Assembly: GCA_025558075.1 (NCBI GenBank)
Contig: JAHLKF010000009.1
Location: 310,001-374,000 of the forward strand
DNA length: 64,000 nucleotides
Source of the DNA: Gaertneriomyces semiglobifer
Taxonomy: Eukaryota; Chytridiomycota; Chytridiomycetes; Spizellomycetales; Spizellomycetaceae
Reading direction: 5' to 3'
In this document: piece by piece, positions 1 to 11,643 of the stretch
Layout of the letters: each line of letters starts with the position of its first letter
Position numbering within the stretch: position 1 is the stretch's first letter
Made by a program: the position numbers and the translations under genes
The notes under the pieces: generated by a model
Seen by the model: only the letters and a program-made list of their open reading frames with translations
Told to the model about the DNA's origin: nothing
Database searches by the model: none

Positions 1-91
1 AATGATCAAAGTCCCTGTTGAAGCCCTTGAGTCTCTTCCACCGCCATTCGGCGAGCCGGTCCTTCACCTCGTAGCCTTGGTCGTGGCTCAT
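1..91 (-). CDS. 5' end of an unidentified gene (partial)
   Basis: Reading the minus strand from an ATG at position 91 gives an open stretch of 30 codons, MSHDQGYEVKDRLAEW and onward, that leaves the window without a stop. The peptide is charged and helix-prone (KDRLAEWRWKRLKGF) and looks like real coding sequence, but it is too short to assign to a family. It would be transcribed divergently from the Sec2-domain gene about 510 bp away. It could also be an internal exon, with the ATG only a methionine codon. Confidence 0.4.
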   Translation of the reverse strand, partial: MSHDQGYEVKDRLAEWRWKRLKGFNRDFDH

Positions 92-603
92 CTTGTGATT
101 GGTTTGACTGGCCGTGACGTTTCCCACGGTGATGCATATACAGTGCGCTCTTTTAGATGATCACCTGAGGAACATCGTAGAGCATATCTTCATATTCTGT
201 CGCTCGTTAAGAACGACCCACCTTATTCATCTGGTCGTACTTGATTCAACTTACGCAGTCATAGTAGTTGCGAACAAACTCGAAGCTCATCTCCTCACCC
301 GGATTCCACCACCTCTTTGACGTGAGCGCACATCTAATCGGCACTATCAATCCAAACAGCCACTGGCTTTGCAAAAACCGATTTGTGCTGGTATGCCTTT
401 AGCCGTCTGTGGTGTGGTTGTATATTATTCTTGAATGATCCTGTTAGTCTCTACCATGCGAGCGAAGAAGGGTGCGCTAGAATGCAATGTTTTTAGAGTC
501 AGCAGTTCTGACACAGGAAGCGCGGTTTATAGGTTGCTTCCACCAATCATCCTTGCTAACACTTTCCAGAGCGTCTTTTGGCGAGACTTATGTAGCTATA
601 ACG
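92..603. other. Intergenic region between divergent genes
   Basis: About 510 bp between the partial minus-strand gene and the Sec2-domain gene. Only short, unconvincing open frames are present. An in-frame ATG at 487 could extend the downstream protein by 39 residues. I see no clear TATA box. Confidence 0.4.
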
Positions 604-1296
604 ATGGCAGAAGAAGAGATATTTCTATCCCAGCAAACGCTCAACAGCGAGCGCTTTCCCAGTAATAACAGCAAACCGAAGCAGGATAAAGTTAAACCTC
701 ACAACAACTGGGCATGGCCACTCAACAAGATTTTCCCAAACAGTTCTGCTCCTCAAGAATGTCCATCTTGCTCTGGGCACAAAGCAGAAAGGCGACAAGA
801 GTCCCAAGAGAGAGAACGTGTCACCGAAGAAAACCGTCGCCTCCGCTGGGAGTTGCGAGAAAGAGAGGATCTATTCAGAGCCCTTGTACGTGATCATTTC
901 AGAGTCAACCAGCTAACATATTGCGCTAACTGAAAGGGCACGCAGGCCAGTAGCCATGAGAAGTTGCTTCTCGAGAAGGAGGATTTACTGTCAGAGTTAG
1001 AGCAACTATCGCAAAGCCTTTTCCAAGAAGCTAATCGCATGGTAGCCGAAGAGCGCATACGGTCGAGTAAGCTGGAGCAGAAGAACAATGAGCTTGCCGC
1101 ATCATTGGAGCGTGCAATGCGTGTGATGAGCACGACGGCATCGTCAGCAAGGAATAAACGTAACTCCATTGCGGTTGGAACAGGATTACAACCGTCCCAA
1201 ATGGCTGCCCTAAGGAACACTCTTTTGCGAGAAGGCAGCAACAATAGTGTTAATAGCGATAAATCGGGAAATAGTGTTGCAGGCGCTTCAAAATAA
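604..1296 (+). CDS. Sec2-domain protein, probable Rab GEF
   Basis: Two exons (604-885 and 946-1296, with a 60-bp GT..AG intron in phase 0) encode 210 residues. The segment after the junction, KEDLLSELEQLSQSLFQEAN followed by RMVAEERI, closely matches the Sec2/Rabin8 coiled-coil GEF domain, which activates the exocytic Rab Sec4/Rab8 on secretory vesicles. The N-terminal half has a CPSCSGH motif and a basic-acidic helix (EENRRLRWELREREDLF). The C-terminus is Ser/Asn-rich and probably disordered. The protein is much shorter than yeast Sec2, so it contains little beyond the GEF helix. The start at 604 is chosen because the coding character begins there; an in-frame ATG at 487 is an alternative. 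Family assignment is inferred from motif similarity. Confidence 0.75.
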
Positions 1297-1384
1297 GCTT
1301 ATTATGGTCGCTTCCAGGTTCAACTGTTAAATCTTGTCCAATTTCGCAAGAATTTCTTAACGCGCTCAGGCCTTTCCCCAAACG

Positions 1385-2527
1385 ATGACAATCTCCTTTC
1401 CTTTGACCTCCAACTTCCCAGCACACGCCACAATGGGTGGTTGTCGGACATTCATTGGTGTCCTGATATGGCAGAGATGTACAAGCGCTCTCCTGCTCGT
1501 ATTCAGTGTATGCTTACTTTCAGCCGCCCCTACCACATGCCGCATGCTACGACCGTCCTCGTTCGCGCCGTCCCTATCATCTTCACTTCCTCGACCGGTT
1601 CCGAACCTCCAACAAATTCCGGATTGTACTCCTACATCCCTATATCACCACCTCCCGTCGAAGTTTGAACCGTCAGATATTACCTTTCAACCTGCAACCC
1701 GCACCCTGTACATTGTTTCAGACGATGGACGACTGGCGGCAATGCAAAATGTCACTTCAGATACCGCCAAGACGAAGATATGGGACATAGGAAAAGAATA
1801 TGATTTGGAAGGGATTTCCGTTATTGAGGACAAGGAGGATTTGGTGTATTTGGGCGTCGAGCATCCGGCAGCAGTGCTCGAGTACAACGTAACGTCAGCC
1901 ACAATACAGAAGAAGTGGGACATTCAACCAATTTTCGAAGCTTTTCCGGCAACTACTGTTACTACCACGCTGGAACGTCGGAAAAAGCCAGCAAAGCCGA
2001 AAGCGCAGGTCGACACTAGTTTGACAAATGCTGGCCTAGAGTCTCTACTCTTTGTCCGTTCACCATCGCCATCATCCGCTGCATTAGGGCACTTCCTCGT
2101 TGGACGACAAGCCGACGCTCGAGTATTCATTTTTACCGCTTTGAAAACTGGCGAAGAACTCGATCTCAAGCACGTTGGCACCTTCTCTCCACCAGGTCCA
2201 GCCACAGACTTATCTGCCCTCACCATCCACTCTAATGCTCTTTACTTACTTTACGATAAACCCAAACAACTCGTTTCATTACCTCTCACTACAATTTATT
2301 CGCTTCTTGACGACAACCTCGCAACAGACCTTTCTGTTGACCTTAGCACCACACAAGGTGTCCACACATTCACCTCCAGTTCCAGAGGATGGGAGGGTAT
2401 ATCATTTTTCGAAGAGAATGGTACGAATTACGTTATAATTGGCGTGGACCCGCCAAAGAAAAAAGGCAACAAGGATCTGCTTCTGTGGACTGAAGACACG
2501 TTTTTCGCCTGTACCTCGCGGGTCTAA
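1385..2527 (+). CDS. Secreted or membrane-anchored beta-propeller (SdiA-regulated/YjiK-like)
   Basis: Intronless, 380 residues. A hydrophobic segment near residues 35-50 (SALLLVFSVCLLSAAPTTC) looks like a signal peptide or anchor, preceded by a short N-terminus. The body has propeller-like strands: DITFQPATRTLYIVSDDG, then DLEGISVIEDKEDLVYLGVE, and near the end RGWEGISFFEENGTNYVIIG. These match the SdiA-regulated/phytase-like esterase propeller pattern, in which a glutamate in the DLEG and GWEG turns is conserved. The natural substrate in this family is mostly unknown, so I do not assign an activity. A low-complexity basic loop (ERRKKPAKPKAQ) sits mid-protein. The ATG at 1385 is the first in the open frame; a second one 16 codons later would place the hydrophobic segment closer to the N-terminus. 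Confidence 0.65.
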   Translation: MTISFPLTSNFPAHATMGGCRTFIGVLIWQRCTSALLLVFSVCLLSAAPTTCRMLRPSSFAPSLSSSLPRPVPNLQQIPDCTPTSLYHHLPSKFEPSDITFQPATRTLYIVSDDGRLAAMQNVTSDTAKTKIWDIGKEYDLEGISVIEDKEDLVYLGVEHPAAVLEYNVTSATIQKKWDIQPIFEAFPATTVTTTLERRKKPAKPKAQVDTSLTNAGLESLLFVRSPSPSSAALGHFLVGRQADARVFIFTALKTGEELDLKHVGTFSPPGPATDLSALTIHSNALYLLYDKPKQLVSLPLTTIYSLLDDNLATDLSVDLSTTQGVHTFTSSSRGWEGISFFEENGTNYVIIGVDPPKKKGNKDLLLWTEDTFFACTSRV

Positions 2528-4499
2528 CAGTCATTATTCATTGATGCCTTTCAATCTCACGCCGAAGAGAATGAAAGGATTTTGGTTGCTCCTCCCATTC
2601 CCTTGGCGCATGGCGCCCTTGATTTCACTCACTATTCGCCATTATCTGCCCTTGGCCAAGGACGCAGGCTCATTTGTCTCAGTGCCGATCATTATGAGGC
2701 CCTTCAGAGCATGTGCTCGTTGTTGTGCACTCGCTTGACAAGTGATCGGTACGGGCTTGGCTCCTGGGGAGGAAGGATGATTTCTTCTCGTTAGTGGTTC
2801 CCGCTCCTTTGACGCAGTTGGAGTTCATGCGTGGCTAGCAATGGTTATCCGAGTACGGCTACACATTGTTTATGGTCAACCCCGAACTCTCCAACTCTGC
2901 CGACATTATAAATGTCAGCGTTCGTTTACAATGCTTCAGAAGCTATGTACGGCGTCACTGGAGGTCATTCTATCGGGAAGAAATATGAAAGCAGCGGGTG
3001 TAGGTTGACCGAGAATATTGGTTATGTAGGAGTGTATGTAGAGTTTTTTTTTACCAACGACAGTCTGTTGGCAGTACGATGTCGCGAACTAGTTACAATT
3101 CGAAGTAGTAACAAACCTGGTTTTTGTTTTACGTCCAATTGGATCAATCAACCGTCATGGGATCCTCTATAATGGGTCGGGATATAGAACTTTATGACTC
3201 GCCATTCTCTGTGTAAACACTGCTTCAACGCTTCTAACGCCCCTAGGACTTTCATTCGCCGCTTTCGCATTACCTGGCGGGTTTCACTCGTCCTCTAAGA
3301 GCAGAGCATTCTCATGATCTACCTCTATGAGTCGACTGAGATGTTTTCTCCTTTACAGGTCGACTAGAGTTTCGCACAATCGTTACGCAACGGAGGTAAT
3401 TCACAATACACACCAATCGCTTTGTCCCTTACATTGAACCGTCGAAGCGTCCACTGAATGGAATCTGCTCTTGGACATACCGACGTGTAAAATCCCTGCC
3501 ACGATTCCCGGCTTCCCTCGTCCAGGTCAAACCAGTACAACGCCCGGCGGTTGCGTTGAAAGTTCTGCATTCCATAGCGCCATTTTTCTCATGTTTCCAT
3601 ACACATATTTGCTCTCATTACCTCTCCGCTGCTCCTTCGTCTTCGCTGAGCCGAACATGAAAGGCTCCACTCGTCCTTCTGCATTTCGTTGACCATCATT
3701 AACTCGCTCGTCGCGTGCAGATAACGTTACACGAGCAAAGACGAGATCGTTATTCGCAAATATCAGTATGCATAGGCGACCCGGCAGTTCTTTGCATTCT
3801 CTTGCTAGTCGACGGGCGACAAGGAAGGTGCTTCGCGACAATTTTCTTCCCAAAAGCAGGACATCAATATAGATGGTAACAACCTCCGAAACGAAGAAAC
3901 GCATTTTCTGGGGATGAACTCGGATATAGGTTCATCATGCTCGCCCAGCAGATAACGCGCTTTCGTTCGTGACAGGCATGTCGATGTGCCTTCTACAAAC
4001 CCCAGCATCACTTTGGTATCCTCTTGAAGAGGTGTGTGGCTTTTCGGCCGTTTTGGTGTGCAAGGTATTGTTGCAGTGACTTCAATCGGCGGCAGGTGTA
4101 GAGAACAGATATCTCGGTACAAGATCGCTTGGGCCGACATAAGCAAGCATCCAGCTTTTTCCCACTAGTCTAATAGAACTGAGAACAACTGGAGCCTCCC
4201 CGCCTCCCTGCTTTATCCGTTGACCTGTCAGATAAGGTCAGGAAAGCATAATTAACCTTGTGTGTTCCATTCTCTCCACCAGCTGTGTCACGGTTCCATT
4301 TTTAAATTTAGCTTTTTGAGTCCGTTCCTGAGCAACATCCGGATATAACGAGTGCCTGAGCGCCGTGCAAGATACGCCGTAGATACCCGGCAAGTATCAC
4401 ATATTTCATATTAAAAGGACATGCGACTCCTTGCCCCGTTAAAGATGTAATCCTATCCGGACCAGATAGTGGCAGTTGGGACAAAGCATCTAACGCGAA
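2528..4499. other. Long intergenic region with no confident gene
   Basis: Nearly 2 kb. On the plus strand, 2530-2795 has scattered open frames that faintly resemble propeller strands after the upstream stop; these may be decayed sequence. On the minus strand, three overlapping frames between 3364 and 4146 have protein-like composition but cannot be joined by convincing splice sites. The last 200 bp presumably hold the promoter of the GPCR gene. No RNA gene was seen. Confidence 0.35.
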
Positions 4500-5613
4500 A
4501 TGCCGTCGTCAGAGCTGCCGTACCGGGAGCGAGATCCCTCTGAGTTCCATCCCTTTGTTCCATGGCAAACCGCCATGTCCTATCTTCTAAGCTTCTCCAA
4601 CATCCTCACCATTGTTAGCAATGGCTTTGTCTTCTACTTGATCTACCGATTCAAACATTTACGGTCACTTCAGAATATGTTGATTATGGCACTTGCGGTC
4701 CCTGATTTTATGGTGGGCATCAGTAAATCGATTATTCAAGTTCCAAATGCTTTGCGACAAGGCTGGGTTGTGGGCGATTTGGGATGTCAGTGGAACGGGT
4801 ATGTGCAAATGTCGTCTATCTGCGACGTTTCGTCATTTTATTAAACGGAACCTTTTCGCTTTCTCCAGGTATGCTGATGTAGCCTTCTGTTGTCAATCCG
4901 TTTTTGGGGCTCTTCTCCTATCTGGCGAGCGCTATCTTGCCATTGTAAAGAAACGGTATCTCACCCATCGAGAAGTAAAGTACATGCTTGGCGGGATCTG
5001 CTTGCTGGGATTCGTTCTTGGCACGGCGCCCTATTGGTTTGGCGACAAATACGTCTTACAATCCTCAATGCTCTATTGCAACGGTGACTGGGCTGGCCCC
5101 ACTTTTGGCTCACAGTTCATGAGTTGGGCATGTGTGTCGATTGTTTGTTTTACCACGTTTGGGTCGATGGCCCTGTATATCTTGATCTTCAGAGTGGTCA
5201 GACAGAATAGACTGCAATGGGGCACCAAGGGTGCGACAACTCAACAGAACAAGGCACAGCAGCGAGCCGAGGAGTTGGAGGCGCGAATTGCGAAAAAGTT
5301 TGCGGTTATCGTTGGAGTATTTTGCTTCAACTGGATGTTCTACAACTTCAGCTTCATATACCAAACAGTGACACTTACGCAAATCTCGCCTGCCTACGAT
5401 GTGATTGCGGTAACTACAGCGTACTGGTAAGTAGTCTCCGAATTGCGTCGATCCACCCCATCACCACTCATACCCATTCGCAGGAACTCCTTTTGCAATC
5501 CGATCATTTGCCTCGGCCTTGATGAGCGCTGGCTCAAAGCCGCAAAGATTACTTTTGGAATGACCGTTTCCGAGGTCGACTCCGAAGCTGGCAGCGGTCC
5601 TCAGCCTTCTTGA
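4500..5613 (+). CDS. Rhodopsin-like (class A-type) G-protein-coupled receptor
   Basis: Three exons (4500-4798, 4869-5426, 5484-5613; introns of 70 and 57 bp) encode 328 residues. Seven hydrophobic segments can be counted. Class A hallmarks are visible: the TM1 Asn in IVSNGFVFYLIY; TM2 LIMALAVPDFMVGI; a cysteine before TM3; the E/DRY equivalent ERYLAIV with Arg at about residue 121; FCFNWMF in TM6; and NPIIC in TM7 in place of NPxxY. The third intracellular loop is short and Gln/Lys-rich. TM7 is split by the last intron, so gene finders that miss the final exon would truncate the receptor just before its NPxx motif. The ligand is unknown. Class A-like receptors are rare in yeasts but reported in early-diverging fungi. 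Confidence 0.85.
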
Positions 5614-6381
5614 CAGCGTACGGCGACGCTCAGCCAGGATCCGAAGAGTAGGAAACAGTCGCAGTCTGTCAATGTGAAGTCGGGAAGTTACTCGACTACG
5701 CTAAACAGCGCGGTGGCAACATGGGGCACTACCATGCCTGTGGCCCCACCCACCCTGCAGAAGCCATAGCCAAGTGGAGCCTGTTTGGAAAGGATTGGAC
5801 TAAAGAGGCGGATACTTGGATTGGACTTTAAAAAGACTAAGAAGATTGCTGGAAGCGGAATGTAGCGACGTCGCGTGTTACGGCAGAGTGTGCCGCGACA
5901 TTCATATGCTAGTCCCTTTTTAAATGGACGGCTGGACCGTCTCACACCCGGCGCTGACCGATTTTGGCCGGATTCTCGCTTATGGCATGTTACTGGCATT
6001 GGACACCTGCCTTCCAAGTTAAACGCGTTTTGACAGCTGTATCAAACGATAGATGGCGGATACCTTAGCCATGGAACCACAGCCTGATATACATCTGAAA
6101 TCTGTCAGAGCAGACGGCGGACCATATGGCTTCCAGTGTATAGCATGTCGTCTGCGGATCATCAAATAGAAGTAGCAGTCTTTTATAAATGGGCTCATCA
6201 AACATTACATTCTTAACCGGAGCGCACTTCTAGTGCATGTACATTGGCTGATCCTTTGGGATAGTTAACTATTTGTGCGGGATTTTTGCGGGGAACTCCG
6301 ACGCTTACGAAGCCTCACGCGCTTGCGAGCTGTCGACGTGTTTGCGGGTGCAAGCACGCGTAGGATCCCTACGCTTTCAAG
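5614..6381. other. Intergenic region, no gene seen
   Basis: About 770 bp between the GPCR stop and the coiled-coil gene, both on the plus strand. The short minus-strand frames here (5688-6017, 6019-6201) have no recognisable domain. The segment should contain the GPCR 3' UTR and the promoter of the next gene. Confidence 0.4.
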
Positions 6382-9300
6382 ATGCATAACGGCAGTCATG
6401 CAGCGAGTATTTTCGACGCGGAGGACCCAAAAACCCGTAGCGACAGCAAGGGAAACAAACATCTGAGTGCTACCGGCAAGTCCAGGAATGCTGGTAATGT
6501 TTCGCAACTCAGACCTCCTCCTCCCTTCCCTGCTGCGCTAAGCAGGAAAACTTTGGAACTGGTCCGGACTGTCAATAAAATCTCTACGACATTGCAGGAC
6601 TTTGTTTCTAATACCCCGGGGACTACCACCCCGTCAGAGGAACAGTCATCCAGTCAGACGCAGAGCAGTAATTTGAGATCCGATAGTGAACCGAGGGGGG
6701 ACAGGAGTATGCTCAACTTTGGCGACGAATCCCGCCGCTCAGTGGAAAACAGTTCTTCGATATTCAATTGCAAAGGACCACATTTTCCAGGGTACGTTTC
6801 GGCGGAACGACTTCTCCCTGCTGAAAAGAGGACCTCCAATATCAAAACGACACGTCGCACTACTAATAGGCGAAGCCGTGCGCCCAACACCGCGGGACCA
6901 ACGGTCGTCAAGAAGGTACAAAGTGGACCCAGCTCAAAGAGACTACGAACAACCACACAGGAACTCCAGCCGACGACGTGGGTTAGACCTGTGGAGGATG
7001 ACGATGTCTTTGACATCAAGAACGTACTGAAGAGTATGCGTGGGCTCAAAGTTAAGGACGAGCAAATGCAAACAGACGATGTGGATCACGCAGATCATTT
7101 TGCTCAGACCGACCGCGCAGTGCTTCATAGTAGTCATCACGCTCAGACGGACGGCGGGCCACCACCAACATGCAATCACCAAATCCAAACGGAGGAACCG
7201 CTGTTACATGACCATTCTGCGCAAACAGACAGATCTGTAGGCCCTGTTTTGAATGAATTGGGGTCGCATTGCCAAGGACATACGCGACTTGAGGCGGAGA
7301 ATCGACATTTACGGGAGCAGCTGAAGCGACTGCAACAAAGATCGGGGAAGCCCAATACTTCGCAAACCACGTGTGATGGTCCCAATTGTATATGTTGTCG
7401 AACCAGAATCTCGCAGACATCCGTGAATGACATGACGGGTGATACTCTGGCTTATACGTGTGGCAATTCCTGCTGCACTTGCTGTTGCGCATCCCCTCCT
7501 CCCTCGTCGAGCTACCCTACCAAAGAGCGACGTGCTCGGCCACAGGAAACCATTGACAACTTTGAGAATTCAGTACTACTACAAAAGCTGCAGACAATGT
7601 CCGCCGAAAACAATGCGTTGCAAATGCGTTTATCGCGGCATTCGGTTGAGATGAAGTCGTTACTTGACCAGAACGACCTACTGAGACGAGAGAACAAACG
7701 ATTGATTGACCAAGACCTTTCATTAAAGCAGAGATTGATGGAGTTGCAAAACAGGCACAACAGTGGAGAAGAATATTCGACACTCCACCTAGGGACTGTG
7801 GATGAGGAACGAATAAAGACGTTAGTGCGACAGATCGATGCAGAGGCGGAGAGAATCCGTTTCAAAAAATACGAGTTGGCATCTTCTGGCAGCGTGTCGT
7901 TCAGTTTGACTGCCACCTCCCCACAATCACCTTTGACGCATATAGATCAAATCCTAAATTCATTGGACACTCTCCGGCTCTCCGTTCTTTCAGTGCGGTT
8001 GACACCAGATAGGCCCAAGCACTTGGACATGTGCGCTGACCTTTTGCAAGTTGTCAGTGGATCTGCAAATGCTTTTCTCACGTCTCTCATGGAGTCGGCG
8101 ATGTTAGAAGAGCACGTCCAAAGGCTTCGTGATAGTACCGCCGCGATTCGAGAAGAGGCGGAACGGACCGTCAAAGAAATCACCTCCAAGTTTCAAGAGG
8201 AAGTGGGCGACCTTGAGAAAGAAAACGGTGCATTGACCGCTGACCTGGAAACCGCTCGAACAGGTTTAGAGAAGATCAAAAGCGCACTGGATGAGGAGAA
8301 AGAACGACGTCAGCAGGAACTAGATGCCACACTGGATAGACATTCACGAGAGTTGCAGACACTAAAAGATCAGCATATGGATGAGCGTTCAGAATGGAGC
8401 CGACGTGCAGCTGCCGCTGACGCGGCTCTCGAAGAATTGAGACGACAGCAAGAAGAGTTGCTTAGACGGCATAAGAATGAGAAACCGAAAGGCCCAGTTG
8501 TTGACGATGTGGGGCATCTTACGGCCGAACGCACGGCAACTGCACTCTTGCAAGGCGATATGCGTGGTGTCGCATACCTTCGGGAAATAGGGGAACTCAA
8601 GGCAGAAAACCAGCGGCTTCAAAGCCAGCAAGAGTCGCTCGAACGAAGCCTTGCCGAGTACAAAACGCAAGCGGCGGATTTGCAAGAAATCATACGGCAT
8701 TTGAGAGACCAGCCTGATGAGTCGCAAATCAGCATGGTTAGATACCTTCGCAAAATTGAAAGGCTGGAGAAGACGGTGGAGGAAGAACAAATGAAAGGTG
8801 TTAAAGCCGCAGAAATAATTGAGACTCTAAAAGTGGAGTTGCATGATATGCAGACGGAATTGGCAAGACACGATGGGAAAAATAGCGTTGTTGAACAGAC
8901 TTCCAATGTTCTTCGTGAGCTGGGCAGAAGCCTGTTTGAAAAGATTAATACTTTGAAGGAAGCTGATGAGCGAACTTCTGCCGCCCTCGAATCACATGAT
9001 TTTGAGGCCTTAACTGGACTGCTTAAAGAGAACCAAGACACGTCGGAGCAGCTCACGCAGCTGACATCCATGGTTGAAGGTGTGTTTACGTTCAAATTTG
9101 ACATATGAAGTCGTATAAACTAAACAGTCCGCAATCCAGGAGTCCTTGAACACCTCAACATCCTCAAAGACGAAAACAGCATTCTCAAGTCCAACCTCGC
9201 AAAGGTCAAAGAAAAACTGCGCCAGCGTGAAGCAACATGGTTGCAGAAATTCCAAGGTTTGCAAGGTGACTTGGATGATATACAGAACAAGCAACACGAT

Positions 9301-9774
9301 ATGGATGTCCTACTTGCAGAGTATGAATCACAGTATCGTGAAGTTCTTGCACTAGCAGCCACAAGTGCCGCCTTTGACAACGGCGCAAGCAGCCTGAACC
9401 CTTTGCCATTCGCCGACCACCCCTTGCCCTTCTTGACACATTTCACCCATCTTCATAATCTTCATGCGGCTGATATGCATAGCATGAGTATTTTACAACA
9501 AAGAGCCGCTGAATACACCAAGCTCGCTGATGAAAGGTACGCTGAATTACAAGCGATGGAAGCCCGACAGGCGAGCGGCCGAGAGAAAGTTTCTTGCTTG
9601 GAACGCACCAGAGAGAACCTATCGCAGAGGCTAGAAGACATCCAAAAGGAAGTTTCGACGCTTAGGGAACAGAAGAAGTTGATGGAAGGGAAAATGAAAC
9701 GGATTGTCGCCGGGTATAAGAAGATGATCTTGGGCGGCACCGGTTCTCCCACTGCATTCAGCTTGGACTCATGA
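6382..9774 (+). CDS. Large coiled-coil protein with LC8-type docking motifs
   Basis: Two exons (6382-9079 and 9140-9774, 60-bp intron) give 1110 residues. Residues 1-225 are Ser/Thr/Arg-rich and disordered. Residues about 228-282 carry five Q-T-[D/E] motifs in a row (MQTDD, AQTDR, AQTDG, IQTEE, AQTDR), the core of dynein light chain LC8-binding sites. A cysteine-dense patch near residues 331-375 (CDGPNCICC and CGNSCCTCCC) interrupts the helices. From about residue 385 to the C-terminus the protein is almost continuous heptad-like coiled coil. This layout resembles centrosomal, basal-body or motor-adaptor scaffolds, which would suit an organism with a zoospore flagellum, but no specific family is recognised. 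The final exon encodes a further coiled coil with a Leu/His-rich hinge (PFLTHFTHLHNLHAAD). Confidence 0.8.
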
Positions 9775-10732
9775 TGAGACGCTTCAGACTTTCGATCATT
9801 GTAGATATATTTAATGCCACTATAATACAGGAGTATATGAGGTTCCGAGTTGATGCGACCTGCAGCATGCCTTTCGCCATGCTTGCAATTTCGAAGCGCC
9901 TAGAGGTGGAAAAAGGCATTCTTGTAATACTGCCCACGATTATGCAGCTACTATTCGGTTGACAGATAAGGTTTCAAAGGCCTCGTACTTAAATTGCGAG
10001 AAGCAGACGCGACCGCCAATGGCAACGCTCATGAGAGACTAGAGACCGATGCCTATCCTGGCCAGGTGCATAACCCCATGTAAAAGATACCGAAGTACAC
10101 CAATGATGACGGTGCGCAGTGAACACTGCTAAATAGATAGCCCGCTAAGGGCCGGGCGCGGATAGGCAGAAAAGCGGGGTGGACAACACGAAGTTCATAC
10201 ATGTGGCGTGAGAAAGTCACCACTAGATCGACATACGACGTACGGAGACATATCTATTCCAAGACCGCAGTTAAACCCGCGCCCCCTATTATATGTTCTC
10301 ACTTGCGGGACCACACGGACACCGTTTGAGCCCCCCACGCCTTTGGTCTGGTTGTCCGGTCCGCCCCAAGACTACTTGGAAGGGCTTGGCAATCGGGACG
10401 TAACTCGTCTTTGTTCAATACACAAGCAATGTTGTTGGTAAATCATGAGATGGGCCAATGACATCATAGCAACAGCGGCATTTGCCGCTGCCAGGTCCTC
10501 ATATGCCAGTACGCATCTTGTGCCCAGCGATACGCGATCGCCCCCACGGTGGAACGGAATTCATAGAGGTCACTTCGGTCCCAACGATCACAGAAAGAGA
10601 TCATGTCCAAGCTTCGGGTGTGCGAGTGCACGGTGTTATCCGCCAAGGGTGCAAGCCCGCATCAGAGAACGAATGGCAATCAGCCGATGGTAGGAAAGAA
10701 GCGTCGGTAGAATTAGGAGGAAAACATTGCTG
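9775..10732. other. Intergenic region between convergent genes
   Basis: About 960 bp between the 3' ends of the coiled-coil gene and ARL5. It is moderately GC-rich with no long open frame and no recognisable RNA gene. Short plus-strand frames around 10208-10820 look random. Confidence 0.4.
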
Positions 10733-11643
10733 TTATCGACTAATTTTTGACACGAGCCAATCCATTCCTTCATTCAATCTAAAATCAACCGACGTGAGCC
10801 CACATGTAGCATTCGAGGCGTAAATGCTTCCGTTTCCTTACCCATCGCCGGTGATAGCGGAGCACGCCTGGATGTGCCATTGTCGGTCCTTCAAAGTGGA
10901 CAGTCCCAGCTGATTTGATATAGATGCTGCCTGCATCGCGCCTTTTATATCCTGCTTGTTGGCGAAAACTAGAAGAACAGCTTTGCGTAGCTGTTCGTGC
11001 TCCATCATTCTGCAGCCAAGGGTGTTGGTTTCACAATCCACGTCTGCATACATTTAGTCGGCACACACCTGTGCAGCTCCTCTCGAGAAAGGTGCAGTCG
11101 CGCCTTATCCGTACTGTCAATGACCAGAATCACAGCCTTCGCATTAGTGAAATACATGCTACGCCATCACCGTTAATACAGATCCCTTCCAATCAAGCCC
11201 AACCATCGCAACAAACCTCCATGTTTGCCTTAACGAATCTTGACCACCAATATCCCACATCATGCAATTGATGTTCCGGTACTTAAATTGCTAATCACCG
11301 GCGTAAGTCGATCGGGAAAAAAGGGCGCGACAGAGATACCAATGCTGAGGGTTACCTCCACATTCGACCCTATAGTGGGTGAAGTCGCAATGGTTTGACC
11401 CATCAGTCTATATGCTGTCATGCATCAGTTTTCATCCTTCATCGACCTCATAGTGAATGCGAGCCTTACAGTCTATATAGAACTTTTGAAGATAGGCTAC
11501 ATGTTAGTGCATGGCGATGGAATGCGATGAGGCTCACATAACGTACCAGTCGTCTTTCCAGCGTTATCCAGCCCAACTACAACGATCTTGTGCTCTTCGT
11601 TGCTCCACAGGAGCCGCCACATTTTAGTTAGCAAAATCCCCAT
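10733..11643 (-). CDS. ARL5: ARF-like small GTPase ARL5
   Basis: Seven exons on the minus strand (11643-11547, 11482-11470, 11407-11356, 11290-11217, 11158-11069, 11009-10842, 10778-10733) encode 179 residues, exactly the usual ARL5 length. Visible motifs are Gly2 for myristoylation followed by an amphipathic helix ([13 protein letters not shown]), the P-loop GLDNAGKTT, switch [11 protein letters not shown], switch II WDIGGQ, the guanine-specificity motif ANKQD, and the ARL5-typical [13 protein letters not shown]. In animals ARL5 acts at the trans-Golgi, recruiting tethering factors for endosome-to-Golgi traffic. Exon 2 is only 13 nt and encodes the VLYRL stretch right after the P-loop. Omitting it breaks the frame. 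ARL5 is absent from budding yeast, so its retention here suggests an early-diverging fungus. Confidence 0.92.

Noticed and set aside
2528..2795. Plus-strand frames after the propeller gene that look faintly propeller-like
   Set aside because: The upstream protein already ends at the position expected for its family, and no start or splice site supports a second gene.
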